DNA of 64,000 nucleotides from Methylocystis sp. L43 (GCF_015709525.1 NZ_JADNRA010000034.1:124001-188000), one strand, 5' to 3'; counted from the stretch's first letter, positions 45,172-56,084 are shown. The notes: a model not told the origin generated them from the letters alone. Program-made: numbers and translations.

Positions 45172-46842
45172 TTACTCCGCCGCGATCGCGTGAGAAGCCG
45201 AGACCATCTGCGCGAGAATTTCCTCGATGCGCACGGCGCAGGCGCCGCAGCCGCCAGAGGCGTTCGTCTTCTCGCGCACGCCCTCGACCGTCGAGAGATT
45301 GTTCGCGAGGATCGCATCCTCGATCGCGCCGAGTTCGACGCTCTTGCAATTGCAGATCTTTTTCGCGCGGCGAACTTCTTCCGCCTTCACGGGATCGGCG
45401 GCGAGCGCCGCCGCCTCGGCTTCCGCCTGCGCCATCGCGCGGCTTTGCCAGTTTTCTCCGGCGTTTTCCCAAGGCGCCGGCTTGCGCACCTGCGCCCAAA
45501 CGGGATTGTAAAGCGCCTTGTCGATCTCTTCGACGAGCTTCACCATGCCGACATAGCCCATATAGGCGTGATGCCGCTCCTGGTTGATGTCGAGCCAGGG
45601 CATCGAGGCTTTCAGCGCGATGAACTGCGAACGGCCGCCCGAGAGCATGATGTCGGCGCGCGCATCCTTGAGCATCTTGTACATCTCGCGCGGCGTCATA
45701 TCCTCGATCATATGGGCGTCCTGACCCATCAGCTCCTTGATGCGCTCCTTGTCTTCCTTCGTCGACTTCTTGACGGACGTGCCGACAAGTTCGAGACCCG
45801 CCTCTTGCAGCGCCGCGACGACCGACCAGGATTTGACGCCGCCGGTGATCAGCAGCACTTTCTTGCCTTCGAAGCGCGGCTTGTATTTGGCGATCGCCGC
45901 CCAGGCCTTGGCCTCTTCCCGCGCGATCAGCGCCTCGGTTCGGTCCATCAATTCGGCGGGCGCGCCGCGTTCGATCAGCATGCGCGCGATCTCGCGCAGC
46001 GAGTCGCTGCTATCCTCGATGCCGTAAAAGGAGCCCTCGAAGAAGGGAATGCCGTAGCGCTCCTCCATCTTGCGCGCGACATTGATCATCGCCTTGGAGC
46101 AAACCATCATCGCGGCCTTGGCGCGATGCGATGAGGCGACCTCCTTATATTTTCCGTCGCCGGAGATGCAGGCCATGATGCGAATGCCGAGCTCGTCGAG
46201 CAGCGGCTTCACCTGCCACAATTCTCCGGACAGATTGTATTCGCCGATGATATTGAGGTCGTAGGGCGTCGTATATTCCGGCTCTTCCGTGCCGATCACA
46301 TGTTGCAGCAGCGCCTCGCCCGCAAGCTTGTTGCCGAGATTTTTCGGCCCCACGAAGCCCGGGGAGTTGATCGGAATGACCGGCTTGTTGAATTTCTCGC
46401 GCGCCGCTTTGCACACAGCGTCGATATCGTCGCCGATCATCGCGGGAACGCAGGTCTGATAGACGAAGATCGCGGGCGGATCGTATTTTTCGACGATCTC
46501 GCGGATGGATTTGAACAGCCGCTTTTCCCCGCCGAAGACTACATCGGTCTCATTGATATCGGTGGTGAAGCCGGTGCGCCACAGATTGGAGCCGGAGGAC
46601 TTTGCGCCGCGATTGTCCCAGCTATTGCCCTCGCAGGCGATGGGGCCGTGCACGAGATGGGCGACGTCGGTGAGTGGTTGAAGAGCGATCTTTGCGCCGT
46701 CAAAGGCGCAACCGCCGGCCGCGCCGCCGGGCTGCAATTGCTTGGTGCACCCCTTCTTGCGTTCGGCTTCTGACTTGTTCGCGTTCTTGCCGCAGCCTGG
46801 CTCGTTGAAAACGTCCTGGATCGTGGCCGAAAGCGAACTCAT
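45172..46842 (-). CDS. nifE: FeMo-cofactor scaffold subunit NifE with C-terminal BFD-like [2Fe-2S] domain
   Basis: NifD-like scaffold partner of NifN. The body (about 1-460) has GGCAFDGA with C45 and HGPIACEGNSWDNRG with C70, and cofactor-region GKKVLLITGGVKSW. Beyond the usual length, residues about 490-545 carry C497-x-C499 and C532-x2-C535 (CNCKSVELGAIEDAI..GGCGAC), a BFD-like [2Fe-2S] domain. This fusion occurs in some alphaproteobacterial NifE and may take part in electron supply. The hairpin at 46889-46913 separates it from nifK. Confidence 0.96.
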   Translation of the reverse strand: MSSLSATIQDVFNEPGCGKNANKSEAERKKGCTKQLQPGGAAGGCAFDGAKIALQPLTDVAHLVHGPIACEGNSWDNRGAKSSGSNLWRTGFTTDINETDVVFGGEKRLFKSIREIVEKYDPPAIFVYQTCVPAMIGDDIDAVCKAAREKFNKPVIPINSPGFVGPKNLGNKLAGEALLQHVIGTEEPEYTTPYDLNIIGEYNLSGELWQVKPLLDELGIRIMACISGDGKYKEVASSHRAKAAMMVCSKAMINVARKMEERYGIPFFEGSFYGIEDSSDSLREIARMLIERGAPAELMDRTEALIAREEAKAWAAIAKYKPRFEGKKVLLITGGVKSWSVVAALQEAGLELVGTSVKKSTKEDKERIKELMGQDAHMIEDMTPREMYKMLKDARADIMLSGGRSQFIALKASMPWLDINQERHHAYMGYVGMVKLVEEIDKALYNPVWAQVRKPAPWENAGENWQSRAMAQAEAEAAALAADPVKAEEVRRAKKICNCKSVELGAIEDAILANNLSTVEGVREKTNASGGCGACAVRIEEILAQMVSASHAIAAE

Positions 46843-46888
46843 GCCTCTTCTCCTTCACGTTGCGACAGCATTACTGCGAGCAAGTTGC

Positions 46889-46913
46889 GGCTCCCGCCGC
46901 AAGGGCGGGAGCC
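46889..46913 (-). repeat. nifK-nifE intercistronic hairpin
   Basis: Perfect 10-bp stem GGCTCCCGCC / GGCGGGAGCC with a 5-base loop, just after the nifK stop. No T-tract, so it suits RNA stabilisation or partial attenuation between nifK and nifE. Confidence 0.8.
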
Positions 46914-46921
46914 GAATCGTC

Positions 46922-48481
46922 TTAGCGGATGATGTCGAAGCTATAATCGCTCTTCGCCGGAACATTGGTGGTGGCGTCGATCGATTCGAAAATGCGATCG
47001 AGCACCCACACCAGAACGTTCAAGCCGCCCTGATAGCCCCACACCGGATAGCGGTGGTGGTGATGGCGATCGAAGATCGGGAAGCCGATGCGGATCAGCG
47101 GCGTGCCGGTGTCGCGCTCGAGATATTTCCCGTAGGTATTGCCGATCAGAAAATCCACCGGCTCGGTGAACAGCAGCGAACGCATATGCCAAAGATCTTT
47201 GCCGGCATAGACGTGGCAATTCTGGCCGAACGGCGAAGAGTCGAACAGCGCCTGCACCTTTGCCGCCCAGGCCTTGCCGCCATTCGTGGCGAGCACATGC
47301 GTCGGTTCGGCGCCAAGCTCCAGCAGGAAGCCGGCGAGGCCGAGGCACAGATCCGGATCGCCGTAGATCGCGAATTTCTTGCCGTGAATGTGGGCGCTTG
47401 AATCGGCCACAGCGTCAACAAGACGACCACGCTCGCGCGCCAGCTCTTCAGGGATCGGCTTGCCGGTGATGCGCGACAAGGTCATGAGGAACTTGTCGGT
47501 CGCCGAAACGCCAATCGGATGATTGAAGGCGGCGACTTCCTGACCATGCGCGGCGATCAGCGGCAGCGTCTTCTCGGTGCAATATTCCTGCATCGAGATC
47601 GTCGCCTTGGCGTTGATCGCATCGGCAGCCTCTTCCAGCGTCGTGCCGCCGTCATACATGCGGAACTCGCCGTCCGTCGGCGTGTCGAAGACTTCGCTGT
47701 TGTCGGCGAGGATCGTGTAGTCGATGCCCATCAAGCCGAAGATGCGCTTGACTTCGCGCATATTGCCGACCGTGTAGCCGTCGAAGCCGCCGATGAAGTT
47801 GATCTTGTCATTCGGCTTGCGCTCGAGCTTGGCCGTCGTGCCGGCCTTGCCGTCCCAGAAGTGCTCGATGATGCCCTTCAGCGCATTGTCGTAGCCGGTG
47901 ACGTGGCTGCCGACGAAGGCCGGTGTGTGAGCGAAGGGAACGTCGTATTCCGCCGGAACCGAACCCTTTTCCTTCGAGGTCTTGATGAAGGCGTTCAGAT
48001 CGTCGCCGATGACTTCCGCCATGCAGGTGGTCGAGACGGCGATCATCTTCGGCTTGTACATGTTGTAGGTGTTGGCAAGGCCGTCGATCATGTTGTTGAG
48101 GCCGCCGAACACCGCCGCGTCTTCCGTCATCGACGAGGACACGCAGGAGCTCGGCTCCTTGAAGTGTCTCGACAGATGGCTGCGGTAATAGGCGACGCAG
48201 CCCTGCGAGCCATGAACGAAGGGAATCGTTTGCTCGAAACCGACGGCGGCGAAGACCGCGCCGAGCGGCTGGCAGGCCTTGGCCGGATTGACCGTCAACG
48301 CCTCACGAGCGAAGTTTTTCTCGCGATATTCGGGGGTCTTGGCCCATTCCCGAACGCGTTCCACCTCAGCCGGATCGCGCGGGTTTTCGAACATCTTCTT
48401 CTTGTTCGCCAGCATCTGCTGGTACTCGGGACCTCTGAAGAGGTCAAAATGGTCTAGGACGTGTTCTGCGCTCTGCGGCAT
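46922..48481 (-). CDS. nifK: nitrogenase MoFe protein beta subunit
   Basis: Structural subunit carrying half of the P-cluster. 519 residues. P-cluster cysteines are C70 ([10 protein letters not shown]), C95 ([10 protein letters not shown]) and about C153 ([12 protein letters not shown]), with the Ser in [16 protein letters not shown] nearby. N-terminal [11 protein letters not shown] and C-terminal end [15 protein letters not shown] are typical. ATG 48481. Third gene of nifHDK, preceded by a hairpin after nifD. Confidence 0.98.
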   Translation of the reverse strand: MPQSAEHVLDHFDLFRGPEYQQMLANKKKMFENPRDPAEVERVREWAKTPEYREKNFAREALTVNPAKACQPLGAVFAAVGFEQTIPFVHGSQGCVAYYRSHLSRHFKEPSSCVSSSMTEDAAVFGGLNNMIDGLANTYNMYKPKMIAVSTTCMAEVIGDDLNAFIKTSKEKGSVPAEYDVPFAHTPAFVGSHVTGYDNALKGIIEHFWDGKAGTTAKLERKPNDKINFIGGFDGYTVGNMREVKRIFGLMGIDYTILADNSEVFDTPTDGEFRMYDGGTTLEEAADAINAKATISMQEYCTEKTLPLIAAHGQEVAAFNHPIGVSATDKFLMTLSRITGKPIPEELARERGRLVDAVADSSAHIHGKKFAIYGDPDLCLGLAGFLLELGAEPTHVLATNGGKAWAAKVQALFDSSPFGQNCHVYAGKDLWHMRSLLFTEPVDFLIGNTYGKYLERDTGTPLIRIGFPIFDRHHHHRYPVWGYQGGLNVLVWVLDRIFESIDATTNVPAKSDYSFDIIR

Positions 48482-48512
48482 GGTCGAACCCTCGCGTCAT
48501 GCATTTCGGGGA

Positions 48513-48541
48513 GCCGGCGCGCGCCTTCGCGACGCGCCGGC
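48513..48541 (-). repeat. nifD-nifK intercistronic hairpin
   Basis: GCCGGCGCG / CGCGCCGGC, a 9-bp stem with an 11-base loop, placed right after the nifD stop. No T-tract follows. Confidence 0.75.
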
Positions 48542-48547
48542 GCTGAT

Positions 48548-50050
48548 TTATTCCGCGGCCTGGAGCAGCGGCAGTTCCTCGGACTTCCAAGGCGCCTTGG
48601 TCATTTTCCAGACCGGCGAGTTGATCGCCATGTCCATGTCCCGCGCGAAGATCGCGAAACCGTCATAGCCATGGTAGGGGCCCGAATAGTCCCAGCTGTG
48701 CATCTGGCGGAAAGGCACGCCCATCTTTTGGAAGACGTATTTTTCCTTGATGCCGGAGCCGACGAGATCGGGCTGGATCTTCTCGACGAATTTTTCGAAT
48801 TCGTAGCCGGTCACGTCGTCGTAGATCAGCGTTCCGTCCTTGACGTAATGCTGGGCGGTGCGCTGATAGTCGTCGTTGTGGCCGAACTCATAGCCCGTGC
48901 CGACGACTTCCATGCCGAGGTCTTCGTAAGCGCCGATCACGTGACGCGGGCGGAGGCCGCCGACGAACAGCATGACCGTCTTGCCTTCGAGGCGCGGACG
49001 GTATTTGGCGATCACCGCGTCCATCAGGGGCTGATATTTCGCAATGACCTGCTCGGCGCCTTCCTTGATCTTGTCGTCGAAATAGCTGGCGATCTTGCGC
49101 AGCGACTCGGCGATCTTGCTCGGGCCGAAGAAGTTATATTCGCACCACGGAATGCCGTACTTCTCTTCCATGTGGCGCGAAATGTAGTTCATCGAACGGT
49201 AGCAATGCAGAACGTTCAACTTCGCCTTCGGCGTCGCTTCCAGTTCGGCGAGGCTGCCGTCGCCAGACCATTGCGCGATCACGCGCAGGCCCATTTCTTC
49301 GAGCAGGATGCGCGACGACCAGGCGTCGCCGCCGATGTTGTAGTCGCCGATGATGGCGACGTCATAAGGCGTCGGCTCGAAACGCGGCGCGGCGTCGGGA
49401 GCGATCTTGTCGAACACCCAATCGCGGATCGCGTCGTTGGCGATGTGATGGCCGAGCGACTGAGAAACGCCGCGGAAGCCCTCGCAACGCACCGGGACGA
49501 TGGTCTTGCCGTCATATTCCTTCGACTTGGCCTTCGACACCGCTTCGATGTCGTCGCCGATCAGGCCGATCGGGCATTCCGACTGAACGGTGATGCCGTT
49601 GTTCAGCGGGAACAGCTCCTGGATCTCGTCCATGATCTTCGCGAGCTTCTTATCGCCGCCGAAGACGATATCCTTCTCTTGGAAGTCGGACGTGAACTGC
49701 ATCGTCACGAAAGTGTCGATGCCGGTCGTGCCGATGTAATAGTTGCGGCGCGCCGCCCAGGAATATTGGCCGCAGCCCACCGGGCCATGGCTGATGTGGA
49801 TCATGTCCTTGATCGGACCCCAGACGACGCCCTTCGAGCCGGCGTAAGCGCAGCCGCGAATGGTCATCACGCCCGGGATCGACTTGATGTTCGACTTCAC
49901 GCCGCAATCCGGCTTGCCTTCCTGATGCACGTTGAGGTGCTTGGCGCGGCGCTTGGCGGTCTTCTCGGGATAAACTTTCAGAACTTCTTCGATGAGCGCT
50001 TTGTTGCGGTCCTTGATCTCCGCAACGCTCAATGTGGGCGAAACACTCAT
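48548..50050 (-). CDS. nifD: nitrogenase MoFe protein alpha subunit
   Basis: Binds FeMo-co and half of the P-cluster. 500 residues. P-cluster ligands C67 ([10 protein letters not shown]) and C93 ([10 protein letters not shown]), then [13 protein letters not shown]. The FeMo-co Cys is in [17 protein letters not shown] region near residue 280 and the cofactor His in [15 protein letters not shown] near 450. ATG 50050 has GGAG upstream. Molybdenum type, not AnfD/VnfD, judged by length and partner genes. Confidence 0.98.
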   Translation of the reverse strand: MSVSPTLSVAEIKDRNKALIEEVLKVYPEKTAKRRAKHLNVHQEGKPDCGVKSNIKSIPGVMTIRGCAYAGSKGVVWGPIKDMIHISHGPVGCGQYSWAARRNYYIGTTGIDTFVTMQFTSDFQEKDIVFGGDKKLAKIMDEIQELFPLNNGITVQSECPIGLIGDDIEAVSKAKSKEYDGKTIVPVRCEGFRGVSQSLGHHIANDAIRDWVFDKIAPDAAPRFEPTPYDVAIIGDYNIGGDAWSSRILLEEMGLRVIAQWSGDGSLAELEATPKAKLNVLHCYRSMNYISRHMEEKYGIPWCEYNFFGPSKIAESLRKIASYFDDKIKEGAEQVIAKYQPLMDAVIAKYRPRLEGKTVMLFVGGLRPRHVIGAYEDLGMEVVGTGYEFGHNDDYQRTAQHYVKDGTLIYDDVTGYEFEKFVEKIQPDLVGSGIKEKYVFQKMGVPFRQMHSWDYSGPYHGYDGFAIFARDMDMAINSPVWKMTKAPWKSEELPLLQAAE

Positions 50051-50084
50051 TTGATGTCTCCTTTAATGCTTTCTGGATTTCAGC

Positions 50085-50110
50085 TCGACCTCCCGCGTGC
50101 GGGAGGTCGA
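50085..50110 (-). repeat. nifH-nifD intercistronic hairpin
   Basis: Perfect stem TCGACCTCCCGC / GCGGGAGGTCGA with a 2-base (effectively 4-base) loop between nifH and nifD. No T-tract. Similar stems are thought to protect nifH mRNA and raise NifH over NifDK. Confidence 0.85.
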
Positions 50111-50128
50111 CGCTTATGCGTTGACGGG

Positions 50129-51040
<912 letters not shown>

Positions 51041-51152
51041 TCATTGCCGCAGCTCTCTCGCGGCGCCTTGCTTCGCTGCCGAGTTAGAGAAGGACTCCCA
51101 GTAAGAGGTTCTCTGCGACGGCCCTCGATTCTCTCGAGCCGGTCCCTCTTTC

Positions 51153-51167
51153 GCAATGTCCATGCCA
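51153..51167 (-). promoter_or_regulatory. sigma-54 promoter of nifHDK
   Basis: Minus strand TGGCATG-GACA-TTGC, a near-consensus -24/-12 element with correct spacing. Gives a leader of about 125 bases before nifH. Confidence 0.9.
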
Positions 51168-51245
51168 GCACTTGCGGAGTGCGGCCGTCAAAAGAAACAG
51201 TCCTATATTCAGTGAGTTGTGGATGACCGGCGACACGCTGCTCGA

Positions 51246-51281
51246 TGTCAAAAAGCTAACAACCATGTGATGTGGGCGACA
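51246..51281. promoter_or_regulatory. two NifA upstream activator sites
   Basis: TGT-N10-ACA occurs twice: 51246-51261 and 51266-51281, with starts 20 bases (about two helical turns) apart. They lie 80-115 bases above the nifH promoter, the usual distance for NifA acting by DNA looping with IHF. Confidence 0.88.
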
Positions 51282-51525
51282 AAGTTATTGCCGACGCGGT
51301 CGTATCTTTTTGGGCGCTTTTTCGCTGCGTAGCGGCAGTTTTGAAATGTCCGCTTCATTGAGAAAGGCGGCGCGATGCAGAACCTCGAACGTGACGCACG
51401 CTCCGCGCTTTCCGGCATGGGGTTGTAGCCCATGGCAGGATCGTTGCTTCCAGAATCGATCCGGCGGGTCGCGCGCTTACGACAAACCGCGGCGGCTTAC
51501 AGACGCGGTTGGAGCATAAGACACA
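51282..51525. other. rest of the nifH-ygfZ divergent region
   Basis: No gene recognised. It should contain the promoter of the plus-strand gene at 51526. No boxes can be placed with confidence. Confidence 0.35.
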
Positions 51526-52362
51526 ATGTCAGCAGTCATCCGCCTGCAGGATCGCGGCATTGTTGAAATCGCCGGGGCCGACGCGACGAAATTCTTGCAT
51601 AATCTCGTCACCAACGACATCGCCAAACTCGCCTCGGGCGAAGCCCGCTTTTGCGCGCTGCTGGCGCCGCAGGGGAAGATATTGGTCGACTTCCTTGTCT
51701 TTGCAGAAGGCGAAGGCGAATCGCGCCGCTATTTGCTTGATTGTCCGAGCAGCTTGGAGCCGGATCTCCTGCGCCGCCTCGGCATGTACAAATTGCGCGC
51801 AGCGGTGAGCGTCACATCGAAAAGCGACGAACTGGCGGCCTTCGCCGTTCTCGGTGAGGCGCGACCGGAAATTCCTGCGCTGGCGATGGCGTGCGACCCG
51901 CGCTCCGAGACGCTCGGCTGGCGGCTGATTGCGCCGCGCGGCGCCCACGCGGAAGACGCCCGCGACGACTATGAAGCCGCGCGGATCGCCGCGGGGGTTC
52001 CGCAAGGCGGGGTCGATTTCGCCTATGGCGCCGCATTTCCGCACGAAGCGAACATGGACCTGCTCGCCGGCGTCGACTTTACCAAGGGTTGCTATATCGG
52101 CCAGGAAGTGGTCTCACGCACGAAGCATCGCAACCTCGCGCGCAAGCGCGTGACGCCTTACCACGTGGACGGCGAGGCTCCAGCGCCCGGAACTAAAGTC
52201 ATGGCGGGCGAGATCGAAATCGGCGTGGCGGGCTCACACAGCGGCGACAGGGGCCTCGCGTTGATCCGCCTGGACAGGCTTGCCGACGCTATGGCGGCCG
52301 GAACAGTCCTGACTGCGGGCGGCGCGTCTCTGGAATTCGTCGTGGAGCGAGCTGCGAGTTGA
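51526..52362 (+). CDS. ygfZ: YgfZ/GcvT-type folate-binding Fe-S maintenance protein
   Basis: 278 residues related to the aminomethyltransferase T-protein; YgfZ supports assembly or repair of certain [4Fe-4S] enzymes with tetrahydrofolate. The family signature KGCYIGQE is present at about 186-193, along with GADATKFLHNLVTNDI and LLAPQGKILVDF near the N-terminus. ATG 51526. A housekeeping gene in most alphaproteobacteria; here it is divergent from nifH, and its presence in the island may be incidental. Confidence 0.9.
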   Translation: MSAVIRLQDRGIVEIAGADATKFLHNLVTNDIAKLASGEARFCALLAPQGKILVDFLVFAEGEGESRRYLLDCPSSLEPDLLRRLGMYKLRAAVSVTSKSDELAAFAVLGEARPEIPALAMACDPRSETLGWRLIAPRGAHAEDARDDYEAARIAAGVPQGGVDFAYGAAFPHEANMDLLAGVDFTKGCYIGQEVVSRTKHRNLARKRVTPYHVDGEAPAPGTKVMAGEIEIGVAGSHSGDRGLALIRLDRLADAMAAGTVLTAGGASLEFVVERAAS

Positions 52363-52528
52363 AGCCGGTCTAAGGCTGATGCGGCGCGGCCATCCAGATC
52401 AATTACGCGCGCTTTCAACCATCGCCTTCACGTCGCAGAGCACGCTTCTCGCGACCTAATTCGCCGTGCGCTCTCTAGCCTGATCGGCGGGGATGTGCGT
52501 CAATGGTTGAGCGCCGACGGCAGGCTTG

Positions 52529-53284
52529 TCACTTCAATGCTTCGCCCGCGAGACGCTCGCGGGCGGCTTCCGCGACGAGCGGATCGCTGTCATTGATCAA
52601 ATGTCCGATTTCGTCCACGTTCAGTCTGGTCGCGACGTAATGGCGCACACGCCAATCGACGTCATCTCTCAAATCCGACAATTGTTCTGGCGTCATCCTT
52701 TGCGCCGCTTCAAGGCGCACTTCGGCGTTCGAATCTCGACACATTCGCCCGAGCCATTGGGCGTCGATCCGTTGCGCGACGATACGCCGGACTTCCACTT
52801 CCGGGTCATCGAACATCATCACCAGCAGCGCCGGCGCGACCTTCCGCGCGATCACGATCCGCACGTAATAATCCTCATCCTGCATCATCGGCAGAAGATC
52901 GGGATCGTCGAGCAGAGTGGCGACGCGAATGCGCACTTCGCGATGCGGATCATTGCGCAATTCGCACTGATAACGCGCAGGCAAACGGCGCACCGCTTCC
53001 CAGCGCACCGTTTCATCGGGATCCGACAATAAGCGCGGCAAGAGAAACGGATTGGCGAATTTCGCCGCGATGGCGCGCACTTCGAAATGGGGATGCGCGA
53101 GATAGCCGTCGGCGAGTTCTGGATTCCAATTGAAGAAGCGATCGATGCGCCGCGCATATCGGTCGTGCACGCAGGCTTTGCGCAATTCGCACCGTCCCGC
53201 GGCCAACAGATCCCGATGCGCGCAGTTCGCACAATCGATATCCAACCCGCGCCAGTCCCGCGCTTCGTCAATCTCACGCGTCAT
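52529..53284 (-). CDS. LRV repeat protein with N-terminal [4Fe-4S] motif (copy 1)
   Basis: Leucine-rich-variant repeat protein like that of Azotobacter vinelandii nif regions. 251 residues. Cys spacing C-x2-C-x10-C-x5-C (CANCAHRDLLAAGRCELRKAC) at about 18-38, then RYARRIDRFF and about eight 24-residue helical repeats (LLDDPDL, RIVIARKVAPALL, EVRRIVAQRI). ATG 53284 overlaps the stop of the TPR gene by 11 bases. A paralogue with identical Cys spacing is at 60022. Function unknown; nif-linked by context. Confidence 0.9.
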   Translation of the reverse strand: MTREIDEARDWRGLDIDCANCAHRDLLAAGRCELRKACVHDRYARRIDRFFNWNPELADGYLAHPHFEVRAIAAKFANPFLLPRLLSDPDETVRWEAVRRLPARYQCELRNDPHREVRIRVATLLDDPDLLPMMQDEDYYVRIVIARKVAPALLVMMFDDPEVEVRRIVAQRIDAQWLGRMCRDSNAEVRLEAAQRMTPEQLSDLRDDVDWRVRHYVATRLNVDEIGHLINDSDPLVAEAARERLAGEALK

Positions 53285-53807
53285 CGTCAAAGCCGATTCT
53301 GTCGAGAACGCCGAGAAGAACCTTGGCGCCGATCTTGTCCGTTGGGTCGAGTTCGAGAAGCTTGGCGATGGCGACCCTGCTTTCCTCGAAAGCGCCAAGG
53401 CGCATCTGCAAATAGGCGTAGCCCTTCAACGTAAAGAGAAAGAAGCGCGGCAGAATTTCGTCGTAGCGGTCAAAAACCGCGTCCTGCGCCGAGGCGCGTC
53501 GCCAATCCCGTGGCATGTTGTTTTCGCGCGCCGCCTTTTCCAGACAGCGATTGGCGATCTCCAGTGCTTCCCGCAATCTGCCTTTATAAAAGTAAAAGCG
53601 ATAGAAGCCGATCAGCACCGCGGCATGATCCGGGGCCCATTGCTGGGCCTGGCGTAAGTAACGCTCCGCCGTTTCAGAGTCGGCGTAGGTTTCGCTGGCG
53701 AGATGGAGAAATTCTTCGGCCTCCAACGGCAGGCCCTCGCCAAGCAGGGCCCCGGCGAGAAGTTCCTTCTCGTCGGGGCTTAGAGCGGCTTGCTCGCCAT
53801 TCACCAT
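53274..53807 (-). CDS. TPR-like protein of the nifB operon (copy 1)
   Basis: 177 residues of tetratricopeptide-like helices, with AERYLRQAQQWAPDHAAVLIGFYRFYFYKGRLREAL and FLFTLKGYAYLQMRLGAFEES. Start at ATG 53807. The C-terminal half aligns by eye with the protein at 63316 (LYTLKALSFIELKRGHNETA), so they are paralogues. Coupled to the LRV gene by overlap. Likely a protein-interaction factor for nitrogenase maturation; function not known. Confidence 0.82.
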   Translation of the reverse strand: MVNGEQAALSPDEKELLAGALLGEGLPLEAEEFLHLASETYADSETAERYLRQAQQWAPDHAAVLIGFYRFYFYKGRLREALEIANRCLEKAARENNMPRDWRRASAQDAVFDRYDEILPRFFLFTLKGYAYLQMRLGAFEESRVAIAKLLELDPTDKIGAKVLLGVLDRIGFDDDA

Positions 53808-53818
53808 GACGCGCGCCT

Positions 53819-54157
53819 TTAATGCACATGCTCCACGACAGGCCCGCCGGCGCTCTTGCACGATCCCGTGTTCTTTGGATCGTGAAAGACCAGCCCCCCG
53901 CTTGAAGAGGAATCGGCGAAGTCAATTGTGACGCCATCGAGCAGCAGGCGGCTTTCGGCCGGCAGGAAGAACTTCACGCCTTCGACGACGAATTCCTGAT
54001 CGCCGGCGCGCGGCGCGGCTTCGACGTCAAACAGCGCGCTGAGCCCAGAGCACCCGCCCGGCGACACCATCAAGCGAAAGCCTCCGCCTGGGTTGGCGCT
54101 GAACTGAATCATTCGCCGGATGAATTTTTGTGCGGCCGGCGTAAGCGTAAATTTCAT
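53819..54157 (-). CDS. hesB: HesB/IscA-type Fe-S assembly protein, variant C-terminus
   Basis: 112-residue A-type carrier. Conserved Cys36 is in SPGGCSGLS and the fold elements (FFLPAESRLLLDGVTIDF) are intact. The usual C-terminal C-x-C is reduced: the region reads NTGSCKS, leaving only Cys100. This may alter cluster binding. It lies between the ferredoxin and the TPR gene in the nifB operon. ATG 54157. Confidence 0.88.
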   Translation of the reverse strand: MKFTLTPAAQKFIRRMIQFSANPGGGFRLMVSPGGCSGLSALFDVEAAPRAGDQEFVVEGVKFFLPAESRLLLDGVTIDFADSSSSGGLVFHDPKNTGSCKSAGGPVVEHVH

Positions 54158-54167
54158 TGCGGCCTCC

Positions 54168-54392
54168 TCAAGCCGGTGCTTGGTAGCGGGGATAGGCGTT
54201 GTCGATCACGCAGGTGTTGTCGACCGGGCAGACCGCCGCGCACTGCGGCGCGTCGAAATGGCCGATGCACTCCGTGCATTTCTTCGGATCGATGACGAAT
54301 GTGCCGTTCTTCTCGGTGATCGCCACATTCGGGCATTCCGGCTCGCAGGCTGAACAACTCGTGCACTGCGACGCAATGATCTTAAGCGTCAT
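54168..54392 (-). CDS. fdxN: 2[4Fe-4S] ferredoxin next to nifB (copy 1)
   Basis: 74 residues. Cluster motifs [13 protein letters not shown] and [19 protein letters not shown], the second with the 8-residue insert typical of nif-linked FdxN-type ferredoxins. A close paralogue is at 60804 (shared [20 protein letters not shown]). Thirty-six bases after nifB; ATG 54392. It probably feeds electrons to NifB or nitrogenase. Confidence 0.92.
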   Translation of the reverse strand: MTLKIIASQCTSCSACEPECPNVAITEKNGTFVIDPKKCTECIGHFDAPQCAAVCPVDNTCVIDNAYPRYQAPA

Positions 54393-54427
54393 GTGTTGCT
54401 CCTTAGCTTCGTTCCTTGACGCGCTTC

Positions 54428-55999
54428 TTAGGCCGCGTTGATGAGCGCGCCCTGACGGATTTCGGCGTCGCCGCGCTCCTGATGTTCGATTTCGCCGCTG
54501 TTCACCTTGTCGAGATAGGCCTTGAACCAGGCGATCGCCGACTTCTCGATGAACTCATGGGCGAATTGATCGACCGGCTCGATCCCGGCTTTGATCAGGT
54601 CGTTCTTCGGGCAACCGCCGATTTTCGCGACGAACACCGCATGGCAGTCGTTGATGGCGCGAATGACCGTCTCCAGACTGTCCTCGTCGCCATATCCGCC
54701 CTGGCAGTAGAGGTCGACGCGGCGATGTCCGACGAATTTTGCGCCCGAGGTTGAGAGTTCGTAGACCTGGAACTCTTTGGCATGACCGAAATGTTCGTTG
54801 ATGAGGCCCGAACCCTTCGTCGCCACCGCGATCAGCAACTTGATGTCGCTCGCCGCGCCGGCCAGCGTCGCCAGCTCTTCCTGCTTCGCGGCCACCTTGG
54901 CGACGCGCTCTTCTTCGACCTTCTCTTGATAGGCCTTACGGGACTCAAGATCGTAGTCGACCTCCATCGCCATGATCTTTTCAGTGGTGAACTCAGCGCT
55001 GCGATCTTCGCCGAGCAGGCCGACCGCGTCGGCGCGGCACTGGCGGCAGTGGCGCATCATATTCATCTCGCCTTCACAGCTGTCCTGCAGCGCCTTCAGC
55101 TCTTGCGCCGACGGACCGCGCTGACCGTTGAGGCCGAACACCGTGCCATGCTCCGGAGCCGAGATCAGCGGCATGATATTGTGCAGGAACGCGCCGCGAG
55201 ATTTGACGGCCTTGTTCACTTCGACGAGGTGCTTGTCATTGATCCCCGGGATCATCACCGAATTCACCTTGCACAGAATGCCGCGCTCGGTGAGCATTTC
55301 CAGGCCCTGCAGTTGGCGATCGGTGAGAAGCTTCGCCGCTTCGACGCCGGTGTAGCGCTTATGCTTCCAGAACACCCAGGGATAGATCTTCGCGCCGATT
55401 TCCGGATCGACCATGTTGATGGTGATCGTGACGTGATCGACGTTGTAACCAGCGATCGTGTCGACGTGATCCGGCAAGGCCAGGCCATTTGTCGACAGGC
55501 AGAGCTTGATATCCGGCGCGGTGCGCGAGATCAGATCGAATGTCTTGAAGGTTTTTTCCGGATTGGCGAGCGGATCGCCCGGGCCGGCGATGCCCAGAAC
55601 CGTCATTTGCGGAATGGTCGAGGCGACGGCCAAAACTTTCTTCGCGGCCTGTTCCGGGGTCAGCTTCTCGCTGACGACGCCGGGGCGCGATTCATTGGCG
55701 CAATCATATTTGCGGTTGCAATAGTTGCACTGGATGTTGCAAGCGGGCGCGACGGCGACATGCATGCGCGCATAATGGTGGTGCGCCTCTTCGCTGTAGC
55801 AGGGGTGGTTCTTGACCTTCTCCCAAATCTCCGTCGGCAGGTCGCCCTCTCCGGCGCCCGAACCGCAGCTCGCTTTGCCGCTGCCGCCCGACGTGCCGCA
55901 ACCCTTGTGCTCGGCGATCTTCTGCATCACGTCGCCCATGGCGACCGCCGCGTTCACCCCTTCAGCTGCCTCCGCCGTTCCAACATCCAGAGACGTCAT
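54428..55999 (-). CDS. nifB: FeMo-co biosynthesis radical SAM protein NifB
   Basis: Makes NifB-co, the [8Fe-9S-C] precursor. 523 residues. An N-terminal Cys-bearing tail (HKGCGTSG), then the radical SAM motif C87-x3-C91-x2-C94 (CNIQCNYC), [13 protein letters not shown] and later [14 protein letters not shown] binding further clusters. The last ~130 residues are a NifX-like domain ([22 protein letters not shown]). ATG 55999. Head of the operon nifB-fdx-hesB-TPR-LRV, driven by the sigma-54 element at 56085. Confidence 0.98.
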   Translation of the reverse strand: MTSLDVGTAEAAEGVNAAVAMGDVMQKIAEHKGCGTSGGSGKASCGSGAGEGDLPTEIWEKVKNHPCYSEEAHHHYARMHVAVAPACNIQCNYCNRKYDCANESRPGVVSEKLTPEQAAKKVLAVASTIPQMTVLGIAGPGDPLANPEKTFKTFDLISRTAPDIKLCLSTNGLALPDHVDTIAGYNVDHVTITINMVDPEIGAKIYPWVFWKHKRYTGVEAAKLLTDRQLQGLEMLTERGILCKVNSVMIPGINDKHLVEVNKAVKSRGAFLHNIMPLISAPEHGTVFGLNGQRGPSAQELKALQDSCEGEMNMMRHCRQCRADAVGLLGEDRSAEFTTEKIMAMEVDYDLESRKAYQEKVEEERVAKVAAKQEELATLAGAASDIKLLIAVATKGSGLINEHFGHAKEFQVYELSTSGAKFVGHRRVDLYCQGGYGDEDSLETVIRAINDCHAVFVAKIGGCPKNDLIKAGIEPVDQFAHEFIEKSAIAWFKAYLDKVNSGEIEHQERGDAEIRQGALINAA

Positions 56000-56084
56000 G
56001 GCTTTGCTTCCTTCTGTCGCTGCAAAGTCGTCTGTGCCGACTCTCGGCTGAGACGGAGCGATGCATCAGTTTGTCGGAGGGATC

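Noticed and set aside
43854-45587. 577-codon plus-strand frame opposite nifN and nifE
   Set aside because: Antisense shadow of nif genes, with no protein-like motifs.
51220-51234. third TGT..ACA pair upstream of nifH (TGTGGATGACCGGCGACA)
   Set aside because: Spacer is 12 bases, not 10.
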